Assembly: GCA_965206365.1 (NCBI GenBank)
Contig: CBDBJL010000003.1
Span: 1-6,886, forward strand
Origin: CBDBJL01 sp965206365
GTDB lineage: Bacteria > Pseudomonadota > Alphaproteobacteria > JABAAW01 > JAHZMA01
Length of the DNA stretch: 6,886 nucleotides
Reading direction: 5' to 3'
This document shows, in pieces, positions 1-6,214 of the stretch (within the stretch, counting starts at the first letter, position 1; every line of letters begins with the position of its first letter). The notes under the pieces were generated by a model that saw only the letters and a program-made list of their open reading frames with translations, did not search any database and had not been told where the DNA came from. Both the position numbers and the translations under genes were made by a program.

Positions 1-318
1 CTCAGTTAAAATATTATAATTTTCTTCGATGAGTTGCTCAAGATGTTCAAGATCCTCACTTGTTATCGCATTACGGGTAGATACCATAATTTCTGCTCTT
101 TGTTTTATTAACATGCCACTGTCTATAGCAATATATTGCTTTTGTTTACTTAAAGGCCAGACTACCAAAATACTTGGAACTAGCGCAGCCAAGAAATCAA
201 TATGGCGTGGTAATATGGTAAATCGACCATTGATTGAATCGGCATTTATTTTTTTTATCTCTTGCTGCATGGGGCAAGAATTTGGCAGATAAATAGTAAA
301 TCTCATTTTTGTTTGCAT
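1..318 (-). CDS. atpC: N-ATPase epsilon subunit, 3' end beyond window
   Basis: Reading the minus strand from the ATG at 318 gives 106 codons open to the window edge, so the C-terminus is missing. The protein matches the epsilon subunit of the alternative (N-type) F1Fo ATPase: the beta-sandwich domain has the pattern NGRFTILPRHIDFLAALVPS, then IAIDSGMLIK and an STRNAI segment, followed by the start of the helical hairpin (SEDLEHLEQLIEE). In F-type ATPases epsilon sits on the central stalk, links gamma to the c ring and can restrain ATP hydrolysis. The gene starts 10 bases after the atpD stop, as expected for the fixed atpD-atpC order of this operon type. The family N-terminus usually begins like MRF, so the ATG at 306 is an alternative start; a weak AAGTGA before 318 slightly favours the longer form. 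The family call is recognition by eye. Confidence 0.9.
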   Translation of the reverse strand, partial: MQTKMRFTIYLPNSCPMQQEIKKINADSINGRFTILPRHIDFLAALVPSILVVWPLSKQKQYIAIDSGMLIKQRAEIMVSTRNAITSEDLEHLEQLIEENYNILTE

Positions 319-328
319 GGTTTATCAC

Positions 329-1699
329 TTAATCTATGGCACCAATCATATACAATTTACTCTCTTCAACTTTATCATATTCCCCATTGAGTATTCGTTC
401 ACAACCCATAATGGTTTGTTCTAAATGTACAAGACAACCTTTTTTTCCAGTGAAATGCTCTGTTGTTACAAAAGGTTGTGTTAAAAAACGTTCAAGCCGG
501 CGTGCACGGAGCACAATCCGCCGATCCTTTGCTGATAGTTCTTCTAAGCCAAGCATAGCGATAATATCTTTGAGCTCGTCATATTCTGCCAGCATATGTC
601 GCACTGCTTGTGCTATTTCATAATGTCGATTTCCGACAATTACGGGTGTTAGCATTTTCGAAGAACAGCTCAGAGGATCAACAGCTGGATATAGGCCCTG
701 AGATGCTCGCTTTCGTGACAAGACAACCGAGGCTGAAAGATGGGGGAATGTGTGGATAGCTGAAGGATCCGTCAAATCATCTGCGGGAACATAGATAGCT
801 TGTACCGAAGTGATTGCCCCATTAGCTGTACTGCAGATCCGTTCTTGTAATTCTGCCAATTCAGTAGCTAAAGTGGGTTGATAACCCATTCGTGCAGGAA
901 TTCTTCCCATTAAGGCGGAAACTTCTGTCCCTGCCTGAATGAAACGAAAAATATTATCGATTAATAATAAAACGTCTTGTTTATGGATATCACGGAAATA
1001 TTCAGCAATTGTTAGAGCCGCATGTCCAACTCGTGCACGTACACCAGGCGCTTCATTCATTTGTCCGAATATTAATATCGTTTTATCTAACACCTTGGTT
1101 TCTTGCATTTCTCTGTATAATTCTTCTGCTTCTCTAGATCGTTCACCGATACCACAAAATAGACTCATCCCCTGGTATTGAGCGACCATATTATGGATCA
1201 TTTCAGAAATCAACACAGTTTTGCCAACACCCGCACCACCAAATAAACCATTTTTACCTCCTCTTTCCAATGGAACTAACAAATCAATGATTTTAATACC
1301 AGTGATAAAGATATCAGCAGTTGTTATTCGTTTTGATAATGCGGGAGAAATTTGCAAAATAGGTTTTTTTACAGTATCAGCAGGGTTAATGGATCCTTTT
1401 GCGTCAATTGGTTTACAGAATACATTAACCATACGACCCATTAATTCTTTGCCGACAGCGACTTTCAGAGGCTGGTTAAGATTTTTTACTGGGGTACCAC
1501 GCGCCAAACCTCGAGTATTTGCTAATGCCATACCTCGTATAGTGGTTTCATTCAGATGGGCAATAACTTCAATAAGAATATCATGTGATTCGCAATATAA
1601 AACATAATTGCGATGAGGTAAGTCATTAGGGAAGACACAATCAACAATGCTACCTTGGATTGCACAGATGTAACCTAGCGTATTATCCTGTTTCTGCAT
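329..1699 (-). CDS. atpD: N-ATPase (alternative F1Fo ATPase) beta subunit
   Basis: A 456-aa catalytic beta subunit of F1, which binds ATP at the alpha/beta interface and couples its hydrolysis or synthesis to ion flow through Fo. Visible motifs are the Walker A loop GGAGVGKT (residues 154-161), the catalytic-glutamate loop GERSRE (185-190), Walker B VLLLIDN (243-249), TELAELQERICS (279-290), YVPADDLTDPS (303-313) and GLYPAVDP (335-342). Several features point to the N-type rather than the housekeeping enzyme: GERSREAEELYREM in place of GERTREGNDLY, FGQMNEAPGVRARVGH, KRASQGLYPAVDP, LEELSAKDR in place of the DELSEED loop, and the ending LYMIGAID. It heads the operon, with atpC 10 bases downstream. 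N-ATPases are known as a second, horizontally spread ATPase in many bacteria and are often suggested to pump Na+ or H+; the ion cannot be judged without the c subunit. The start codon has no clear Shine-Dalgarno sequence, but the N-terminus agrees with the family. Confidence 0.95.
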   Translation of the reverse strand: MQKQDNTLGYICAIQGSIVDCVFPNDLPHRNYVLYCESHDILIEVIAHLNETTIRGMALANTRGLARGTPVKNLNQPLKVAVGKELMGRMVNVFCKPIDAKGSINPADTVKKPILQISPALSKRITTADIFITGIKIIDLLVPLERGGKNGLFGGAGVGKTVLISEMIHNMVAQYQGMSLFCGIGERSREAEELYREMQETKVLDKTILIFGQMNEAPGVRARVGHAALTIAEYFRDIHKQDVLLLIDNIFRFIQAGTEVSALMGRIPARMGYQPTLATELAELQERICSTANGAITSVQAIYVPADDLTDPSAIHTFPHLSASVVLSRKRASQGLYPAVDPLSCSSKMLTPVIVGNRHYEIAQAVRHMLAEYDELKDIIAMLGLEELSAKDRRIVLRARRLERFLTQPFVTTEHFTGKKGCLVHLEQTIMGCERILNGEYDKVEESKLYMIGAID

Positions 1700-1763
1700 A
1701 ATTTACTGATAAGTTTTAGATAAACTCACTATTTTATTGTGAACAGCAGCTGCTTGACGGCTA

Positions 1764-1792
1764 ACTATACATGATTTTGTAAAACTGGTGAA
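1764..1792 (-). promoter_or_regulatory. Candidate promoter of the atpD operon
   Basis: On the minus strand a -10-like TATAGT (1769-1764, five of six consensus) lies 17 bases downstream of a -35-like TTCACC (1792-1787, four of six). Transcription would begin about 55-60 bases before the atpD start codon. The spacing is ideal, but the -35 is weak and the region is AT-rich, so this is a suggestion only. Confidence 0.35.
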
Positions 1793-1842
1793 GTTTGCAG
1801 TAATGAATAAAATTATGAATTTGCCATGGGCTCTAATCTACG

Positions 1843-1950
1843 AGCTGTGGACCCTTGTGAATAATGTGGATAATTACCCATAATTTGTTGATGGCTGTTA
1901 CTTATGTTGCTCAGAATAGTTATCCACATTATTCACAAGGGTCCACAGCT
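1843..1950. repeat. Perfect 31-bp inverted repeat carrying four DnaA boxes
   Basis: Positions 1843-1873 and 1920-1950 are exact reverse complements over 31 bases, separated by a 46-base spacer (1874-1919). Each arm contains two abutting 9-mers matching the DnaA box TTATNCACA. In the right arm these are TTATCCACA (1920-1928) and TTATTCACA (1929-1937); in the left arm the same pair lies on the minus strand (1865-1873 and 1856-1864). A third, weak box-like GGGTCCACA follows outward in each arm. An AT-rich tract with a run of T lies just right of the repeat (about 1955-1985). Possible roles are an origin-like or DnaA-titrating site, DnaA control of the nearby atp promoter, or the ends of a small mobile element. 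No target duplication is visible at the outer ends. Confidence 0.85.
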
Positions 1951-2001
1951 AGCACAATAATTTTTTTTACTACTTTTAAATTTAGGGTGGACTTTTAACA
2001 C

Positions 2002-2065
2002 AGGAGGAGAATTCATGTTAGAACGAGGCATTAAAGTTGATCATGCAACGATTAATTGATGGGTT
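2002..2065 (+). pseudogene. IS6-family transposase relic (helix-turn-helix segment)
   Basis: From the ATG at 2015 the reading is MLERGIKVDHATIN, stop, WV. This lines up with the N-terminal helix-turn-helix segment of IS6/IS26-type transposases, whose family pattern is roughly ML-ERG-x-VDH-x-TIxRWV. The stop TGA (2057-2059) sits where the family has an arginine codon, so a CGA to TGA change explains it. Only about 18 codons are recognisable; no DDE domain follows. A strong ribosome-binding-like AGGAGGA (2002-2008) precedes the ATG by six bases, so the 14-codon remnant could still be translated, and its stop overlaps the next ATG (TGATG). The family identity comes from pattern recall over a short stretch. 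Confidence 0.6.
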
Positions 2066-2196
2066 ATAAATTAGGAAAATTTTCCTTTTTAAGAACAGGA
2101 TGGTACGTTTGGCAAAATAAATTTATTGATTTATCACAATCAAGTTTGCTATTGTTCGCTGATTGTAACTGCTCGCTACATCGTTACGAGGAATGA
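2059..2196 (+). CDS. Hypothetical 45-codon ORF linking IS6 relic and pilin-like gene
   Basis: An ATG at 2059 overlaps the stop of the preceding remnant (TGATG), and the ORF's own stop TGA (2194-2196) overlaps the ATG at 2193 of the pilin-like ORF (ATGA). These are the junctions typical of translationally coupled genes. The predicted 45-aa product begins MGYKLGKFSFLRTGWYVW, has a hydrophobic centre (SSLLLFADCNC, two cysteines) and ends HRYEE. I recognise no family. It contains a perfect 14-bp palindrome, AGGAAAATTTTCCT (2073-2086). Its reality rests only on the two overlaps and it may be a chance ORF. Confidence 0.25.
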   Translation: MGYKLGKFSFLRTGWYVWQNKFIDLSQSSLLLFADCNCSLHRYEE

Positions 2197-2630
2197 TAAC
2201 GATGCGGCAAAACTTGTGGCGATATAAATTGAAGAGTAAGACAATTGGAATAATTTTGATTACGTTCCTCACGATAATAGCTATTCCTGCCTACCGAAAT
2301 TATATAACACGTGCCAAAGTTACCAAAATCGTAGAACTTTTTTCCAAAGATGCGGCTAATATAGCCGAGTATTATGCTACTGCCGGAAAGATGCCAGGCG
2401 AAATAATTATTACTGATCCTGCTAAAAGCGATTATCTGGTCGCATCTAATTATACCCACATTGATTATCACACTAGCCTATTAACTTATATTTTGGGTGC
2501 TCATTTAGGTCCATCAGATGCGAAGGGTGAGATAGTGGTTACTGGCACAGGTTCTGTTAATGGCATAACATGGGACTGCACAGGCGGAGACTTTCCAAGT
2601 AAATATCGCCCAACTAAGTGTCGTGCGTAG
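2193..2630 (+). CDS. Type IV pilin-like protein lacking prepilin motif
   Basis: A 145-aa product with the hallmarks of a type IVa pilin after its N-terminus: a hydrophobic helix ending in IAIPAYRNYITRAKVTKIVEL (residues 29-49), a middle region, then TGTGSVNGITWDC and a C-terminal FPSKYRPTKC. Cys129 and Cys143 would form the usual D-region disulfide loop. What is missing is the leader cleavage site and conserved N-terminus (G/FTLIEL with Glu5). The corresponding stretch reads KLKSKTIGIILITFLT, with lysines inside the expected helix. It therefore should not be processed by prepilin peptidase or assemble normally; it may be a decayed pilin or a membrane-anchored pilin-like protein. Two starts are possible: ATG 2193 overlaps the upstream stop (ATGA), while ATG 2202 has GAGGA (2188-2192) at a proper distance. 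The intact frame over the variable region argues against old decay. Confidence 0.7.
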   Translation: MITMRQNLWRYKLKSKTIGIILITFLTIIAIPAYRNYITRAKVTKIVELFSKDAANIAEYYATAGKMPGEIIITDPAKSDYLVASNYTHIDYHTSLLTYILGAHLGPSDAKGEIVVTGTGSVNGITWDCTGGDFPSKYRPTKCRA

Positions 2631-2846
2631 TCTGAGCATCTGTGTTAAAAATCAATAGAAATCAAAATTTTTTTGCTCTATTATTGAACAGCAACAATTT
2701 GCCCACTCAAATTTTTATCACTCACTTAACCCGCTTCATTTTAGCCGCTATAAGGCGCTTAACAAGCCTTGCCACCAAGAACATATGCCCAAAAATTTTT
2801 AAGGGGTAGACTCTAATTTAAAGTTGCGGAGCATATGGGGGGTTTA

Positions 2847-2888
2847 CATAATGGTGAGGTATATATCAAAATTGACTGATTTCCCCTC
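2847..2888 (-). repeat. Detached 5' end of the integrase-type IS
   Basis: Read on the minus strand, 2871-2847 matches 5075-5099, the stretch directly before and including the transposase ATG of the complete IS, in 24 of 25 bases (shared core TTTTGATATATAC, then TCACCATTATG). Similarity continues more weakly outward to about 2888. Right after the ATG the sequence changes completely (TAA follows), so no transposase remains. It is best explained as a relic of another copy in opposite orientation, or as a mobilised copy of its promoter end. Confidence 0.65.
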
Positions 2889-3092
2889 ATCCTCTAACAA
2901 AATGTTTTTACAACTAAATTAGTAATTCACTATACACAATATAAAGTATATAAATCAAACTTAAAGTAATAAAAATAAATTATTTATATATTTAACTAAC
3001 AATTTTCTATGATATAATATTGTAATAGTTAATTTGCTATTGTTGCCGTGAAATGCACTGTTGCAGTTTGTTTTAGTGGGTTTATTATGCGC

Positions 3093-3117
3093 GATTAGCT
3101 TTAATCTAAAGCTAATC
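3093..3117 (+). repeat. Perfect 11-bp hairpin, 3-base loop
   Basis: GATTAGCTTTA (3093-3103) and TAAAGCTAATC (3107-3117) are exact reverse complements around the loop ATC. No T-run follows, so it is not a standard intrinsic terminator. It could be a structure in a 5' leader or small RNA, or an operator-like palindrome. It lies about 240 bases before the start of the U-box-like gene. Confidence 0.7.
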
Positions 3118-3355
3118 TGGCAGGCTCTTATCAGCTGAAATGATGCAACTCTAAATGCGAAGGGTATCTCATGCTTTTAATCTTTATATATTTATTATGT
3201 TCAAATGTTATGTTGTCATATTTTTATCATTCGGGATGAGTATAAGTTGTGATCATGATTTTTTTAGATAATAAAAAGAGAAACTAGTAACATTGTGACT
3301 AAATGCTTTTTTTATACAGCTATTGTTTATTGATACTACATTGAGGTATTAGAAA

Positions 3356-4429
3356 ATGAGTAATGAATCATCAAGTCAAATACTTCAAGATCTACTATTG
3401 GCGCAGAGACTAGCGGAGGAGGAGCAGTTAACAGAAAGCGAAAGGGTCGCACGTGCTCTAGATATGGAACTTAGGGGTGAAATGCATGCAAATCAAATAA
3501 TAAGAAGTGAAAATGCAGATGAAGCTAGATATTTCCAACGGGTAGATGAAATAAGAATGGCCCAGCAAGAACGAAAAGAAGAAGAAAAAGAGAGCAATGT
3601 ATACAAGCAAGAAGAAAATGTTAACAAAGCTATTAAGAAAGTTCTTAAACGCTATCGAAATTCTCAAGGATGGGAAAAAGATTTTAACCCGGTATTTATA
3701 CAATTTTTGACTTGTTTTTATGCTACTAGAAATGATGATATTAATAGAGAGGAGAAAGAGCCAATAGATTGCGATGTAGATCCAATAAGTTTCGAGTCGA
3801 TAAAATGTCCTACTGTCATGAAATATCAAGATAATGGCTCAGAGAAAATTTATTGTTTTTTATCAGCTTTTAATCATATTGCAAGCTTAGCAGAGGCTAT
3901 GCAATTGAATGATTCTCTCCCTATAAAGGAACCTTGTACTACTGAAAAGATTGATATCTCAGATATTTTACCAGCTATGCCGAAACACGTGACAGAAGAA
4001 GCACGGCGGCTTAATTTATTAAGGTACTGGGGTATGCTAAACCAGATGGAAGAATATCGTGCTCTTGTGACACATGTTAATGAAGAGCATGTTAAGTTGA
4101 TAATATGTAGTAAACTCTTAGAAGAACTTCAGGGATTCGCAATAAATGGCGAGTGGGATAAGATAAAAGATGAGCTTGCAGAAAAAAATGACTATTTGCT
4201 CAATTCTGAAGGTGAACTTATGAAAAGAAAAGGTGTTTCTTTTGATGAGGAAATAAGCTTAAGAAAAGATACTTCGTTTATTATTAGAGTTTTAAAGTAC
4301 TGTGGCTTTCTTCAAAATAAACAAGTTGAGACAGCAAGACTTTTAAATGCATTTTCTGATAAGTTAGTCGAAATTTTATCAGATCCAAAAAACGTGCCTC
4401 AACATCAAACCCCAATTCCAATGAGTTGA
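3356..4429 (+). CDS. Putative effector-like protein with U-box-like segment
   Basis: A 357-aa soluble protein with no signal peptide or membrane segment. Residues 8-70 hold three loosely repeated charged helices (LLLAQRLAEEE, ERVARALDMEL, EARYFQRVDEI), resembling the LAxxLQxEE-type helices seen in ubiquitin-associated eukaryotic proteins. A lysine/glutamate-rich likely coiled coil follows (about 63-102). Residues 139-210 resemble a U-box: DPISFESIKCP (142-152), DNGSEKIY (159-166), a helix FNHIASLAEA, then LPIKEPCTTEKI and SDILPAMP. U-boxes are RING-like E3 ubiquitin-ligase folds without zinc ligands, and fittingly no zinc-binding Cys/His series is seen here. The C-terminal half is helical and unrecognised. 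The start is supported by GAGG (3343-3346) nine bases upstream. Its place beside a tRNA-Lys remnant suggests island cargo. A role as a translocated effector acting on host ubiquitin is inference; the gene itself is certain, its function is not. Confidence 0.6.
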   Translation: MSNESSSQILQDLLLAQRLAEEEQLTESERVARALDMELRGEMHANQIIRSENADEARYFQRVDEIRMAQQERKEEEKESNVYKQEENVNKAIKKVLKRYRNSQGWEKDFNPVFIQFLTCFYATRNDDINREEKEPIDCDVDPISFESIKCPTVMKYQDNGSEKIYCFLSAFNHIASLAEAMQLNDSLPIKEPCTTEKIDISDILPAMPKHVTEEARRLNLLRYWGMLNQMEEYRALVTHVNEEHVKLIICSKLLEELQGFAINGEWDKIKDELAEKNDYLLNSEGELMKRKGVSFDEEISLRKDTSFIIRVLKYCGFLQNKQVETARLLNAFSDKLVEILSDPKNVPQHQTPIPMS

Positions 4430-4699
4430 CAGGGTAGTGCCTTATGATCGGCTTCTTTCTTGCATGACAACTAAATAAATGGATGTATTTTCTTGTGCAT
4501 GGCTAACTCATAAATCAATTCAGAATCTGCTGGTAATAGCCAAGAGAATTGAAGCAGTAGGGCGAGTATACACAATAACATTCAAATATTGATGTGTCAG
4601 TTTTGTGTCATTCTACTGTGCTCTTATATGCTTTTCTGTGCTAATTGTAACGGTGTTTTCGGCTAAAATATTAATAAAATCAACGAGTTAAATTTCAAG
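4430..4699. other. Gene-free junction with short repeats and an IS-end-like site
   Basis: No convincing gene lies here. Positions 4494-4513 match the left end of the complete IS (5008-5027) in 17 of 20 bases, including ten in a row (TGTGCATGGC). TGTGTCA occurs at 4593-4599 and 4604-4610, and CTGTGCT at 4616-4622 and 4636-4642, with offsets of 11 and 20 bases within the pairs (about one and two helical turns). The sequence ATCAACGAGTTAAA (about 4679-4692) resembles ATCAATGAGTTAGA just after the tRNA remnant. Together these suggest a rearranged element boundary. Confidence 0.45.
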
Positions 4700-4751
4700 A
4701 GTCGGACTTTTAACCCTTGTGTCGCAGGTTCGAAACCTGCACGGCCCACCA
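4700..4751 (+). pseudogene. 3' part of tRNA-Lys(TTT), attachment-site remnant
   Basis: The 3' part of a tRNA is clear: anticodon loop CTTTTAA with anticodon TTT (4709-4711), a five-base variable loop, T stem GCAGG/CCTGC around TTCGAAA (4724-4740), acceptor strand ACGGCCC, discriminator A and encoded CCA (4749-4751). The 5' half is absent: no GGGCCGT acceptor strand or D arm lies upstream, and the anticodon stem TCGGA/CCCTT pairs at only two positions. Tyrosine-recombinase elements commonly insert into tRNA 3' ends and leave such a duplicated 3' fragment at one junction. A recombinase remnant starts 34 bases further on, which supports the reading as an attR-like site. Confidence 0.85.
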
Positions 4752-4785
4752 ATTATATCAATGAGTTAGAGCCATTATTGCTTAT

Positions 4786-5010
4786 TTAACTCGCCGCTCC
4801 TAAACCCACTGTGGGGATTTTGTGGGGATAATGATTTTTTAGCAGGATTAATGGGGGTGTTTCCTGATTATTATTACCACAAACCTTATTCGCCGCAAGA
4901 ATTAAATTACGCAACTCAGCAGCAGAATAATGCGTGGTGATGCGACAAGATTTATGCCCCAACAAATCCTGCCTATCTTCAAAACTCACCCCAGCAGCAC
5001 GTAAGCGTGT
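4786..5010 (-). pseudogene. C-terminal remnant of tyrosine recombinase/phage integrase
   Basis: The minus-strand frame from 5010 to the stop at 4786-4788 encodes 74 residues: TRLRAAGVSFEDRQDLLGHKS, then CRITTHYSAAEL. This is the end of a tyrosine recombinase catalytic domain, containing the LGH box and the nucleophile tyrosine of TTHYS. The arginine-bearing HxxR box and everything before it are gone; coding similarity stops where the IS left end begins (5005-5010). The C-terminus points at the tRNA-Lys remnant, the usual placement of an integrase next to its attachment site. A shorter reading from GTG at 4989 is open but would lack the fold. It is non-functional as it stands. Confidence 0.85.
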
Positions 5011-6214
5011 GCATGGCGAATTCCTAATTTTTATGTAAAAACAGCGTGTTATAAAAAATAGGAAAACGCGTCATTTTTGATATATACTTCACCATTATGA
5101 TGTTTTTTATCAAATTTCTTATCAGCTTTGCATTCACTTTTATCCGGCTAGTGTGTTCTGGGCAAGATGGCAAGAAACGCATGGCCGCAGAAAATCTTGC
5201 GTTAAGGCAGCAGTTAATAGTTTTAGCACGTCATAAGCAGCGCTCGCCGAGCATGAACAGTAGCGATCGATTTATATTAGGCACACTCATGGGGATGATG
5301 AACCCTAAACGCTTAACAAAAATTGCAATTGCTATAAGACCTGCAACATTTTTAAAATTTCAGCAAGCACTCATTAAAAAGAAGTATCATCTACTCTTCT
5401 CTAATCAATCTCCCAAGAAACCTGGGCCAAAGGGACCAAGTCAAGCAGTAATCGATGCTGTTTTATCGATGAAAAAACTCAATCCAAGTTTCGGTTGTCC
5501 TCGTATTGCTATGCAAATTAATCATAGCTTTGGGGTTAATATTGATAAAGATGTCGTTCGCCGCATTTTAAATACATATTATACGCCTAATGATAATCCA
5601 GATGGTCCTTCATGGCTGACTTTTATCGGTCATGTGAAAGATAGTTTGTGGTCTGTTGATTTATTTAAATGCGAATCTATTTTGTTAAAAACTCATTGGG
5701 TTATGGTTGTGATGGATCAGTTTACACGACGTATCATCGGTTTTGCGGTACATACTGGTAAGTTAGATGGGGTGGCGATTTGTTATATGTTTAATAAAAT
5801 AACAGCAGGGAAATCTCTACCGAAATATTTATCCAGTGATAATGACCCATTATTTTTATTTAAACAGTGGCAAGCTAACTTGAGAATAATGAATATCGAG
5901 GAAATAAAAACAGTGCCTTATGTGCCTATTTCTCATCCTTTTGTTGAGCGTTTAATAGGTAGTATTCGCAGAGAATATTTAGATCGGCTATTTTTCTGGA
6001 ACGCATCTGATTTAGAAAATAAATTACAAGATTATATGGACTATTATAATCAGATCCGGTGCCATGTAAGTCTTATTGGCAAAACACCACAACAAGCAGC
6101 GAATAAACATAAAAATAATATCATCGACTTCAATGCTTATCGTTGAAAATCACATTGCCAGGGATTATTTAATCTGCCTATTGCCGCTTGACTAGTAATT
6201 CGCCATGCACACGC
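5005..6214 (+). mobile_element. Integrase-type insertion sequence, about 1.2 kb
   Basis: A single-ORF element bounded by inverted ends: GCGTGTGCATGGCGAATT (5005-5022) is the exact reverse complement of 6197-6214, with CTA matching again after one mismatch. The outer four bases of each end may belong to the flanks, since the left ones read as integrase codons and the right ones also match the neighbouring transposase copy; the safe core is 14 bp (5009-5022 and 6197-6210). No target duplication is visible. The left flank is a broken integrase gene and the right flank is the interior of a second copy of the same transposase, so an adjacent deletion or recombination has probably removed the original flank. 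Confidence 0.75.
5097..6146 (+). CDS. DDE transposase with integrase core domain
   Basis: A 349-aa protein of the rve/integrase-core type that cuts and joins the ends of its own element. The N-terminus is hydrophobic (residues 1-20), followed by the helical segment AENLALRQQLIVLARHKQR. A DNA-binding-like region GPKGPSQAVIDAVLSMKKLNP-FGCPRIAMQI (about 110-140) comes next. The catalytic core carries Asp188 (SVDLF), Asp248 (SSDNDP) and Glu284 (HPFVERLIG), with 35 residues between the second Asp and the Glu as in IS3/IS481-like DDE enzymes. Length and ending (HVSLIGKTPQQAA) are complete. A second ATG lies at 5100; neither start has a good ribosome-binding sequence. It is probably intact and may be active. 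Confidence 0.9.
   Translation: MMFFIKFLISFAFTFIRLVCSGQDGKKRMAAENLALRQQLIVLARHKQRSPSMNSSDRFILGTLMGMMNPKRLTKIAIAIRPATFLKFQQALIKKKYHLLFSNQSPKKPGPKGPSQAVIDAVLSMKKLNPSFGCPRIAMQINHSFGVNIDKDVVRRILNTYYTPNDNPDGPSWLTFIGHVKDSLWSVDLFKCESILLKTHWVMVVMDQFTRRIIGFAVHTGKLDGVAICYMFNKITAGKSLPKYLSSDNDPLFLFKQWQANLRIMNIEEIKTVPYVPISHPFVERLIGSIRREYLDRLFFWNASDLENKLQDYMDYYNQIRCHVSLIGKTPQQAANKHKNNIIDFNAYR

Larger units (their letters stand above)
2631..3355. other. Long AT-rich intergenic region with IS debris
   Basis: About 725 bases without a convincing gene. It holds a 42-base IS-end relic (2847-2888), a perfect hairpin (3093-3117) and very AT-rich sequence at about 2930-3030. A consensus -10 TATAAT lies at 3013-3018, with only a weak TTTAAC 16 bases upstream (2991-2996); a transcript from it would carry the hairpin. 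No strong terminator follows the pilin-like gene. The small stem AAGGC/GCCTT near 2753-2771 is too weak to call. No complete second IS end was found here. Confidence 0.5.

Noticed and set aside
336..1607. Plus-strand ORFs of 80-128 codons opposite atpD
   Set aside because: They are antisense shadows of the strongly conserved atpD reading frame.
1843..1950. CRISPR or other spaced-repeat array
   Set aside because: There are only two repeat copies, in inverted rather than direct orientation, and no further units were seen.
1843..1968. Long stem followed by a T-run as an intrinsic terminator
   Set aside because: The 46-base loop and the ten-base gap before the T-run do not fit a terminator, and no gene ends just upstream on the plus strand.
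2184..2471. 95-codon minus-strand ORF opposite the pilin-like gene
   Set aside because: The plus strand encodes recognisable pilin features; the antisense frame has none.
3155..3271. 38-codon plus-strand ORF with a hydrophobic, signal-like stretch and SISC lipobox-like motif
   Set aside because: It has no ribosome-binding site, an AT-rich composition that favours chance hydrophobic ORFs, and no recognised family.
3458..3829. 123-codon minus-strand ORF rich in Phe and Ile
   Set aside because: It is the shadow of the lysine/glutamate-rich part of the U-box-like gene, and has no start signal.
4471..4581. 36-codon minus-strand ORF beginning MLLCILALLL, secretion-signal-like
   Set aside because: It has no ribosome-binding site, overlaps the IS-end-like match, and nothing else supports coding.
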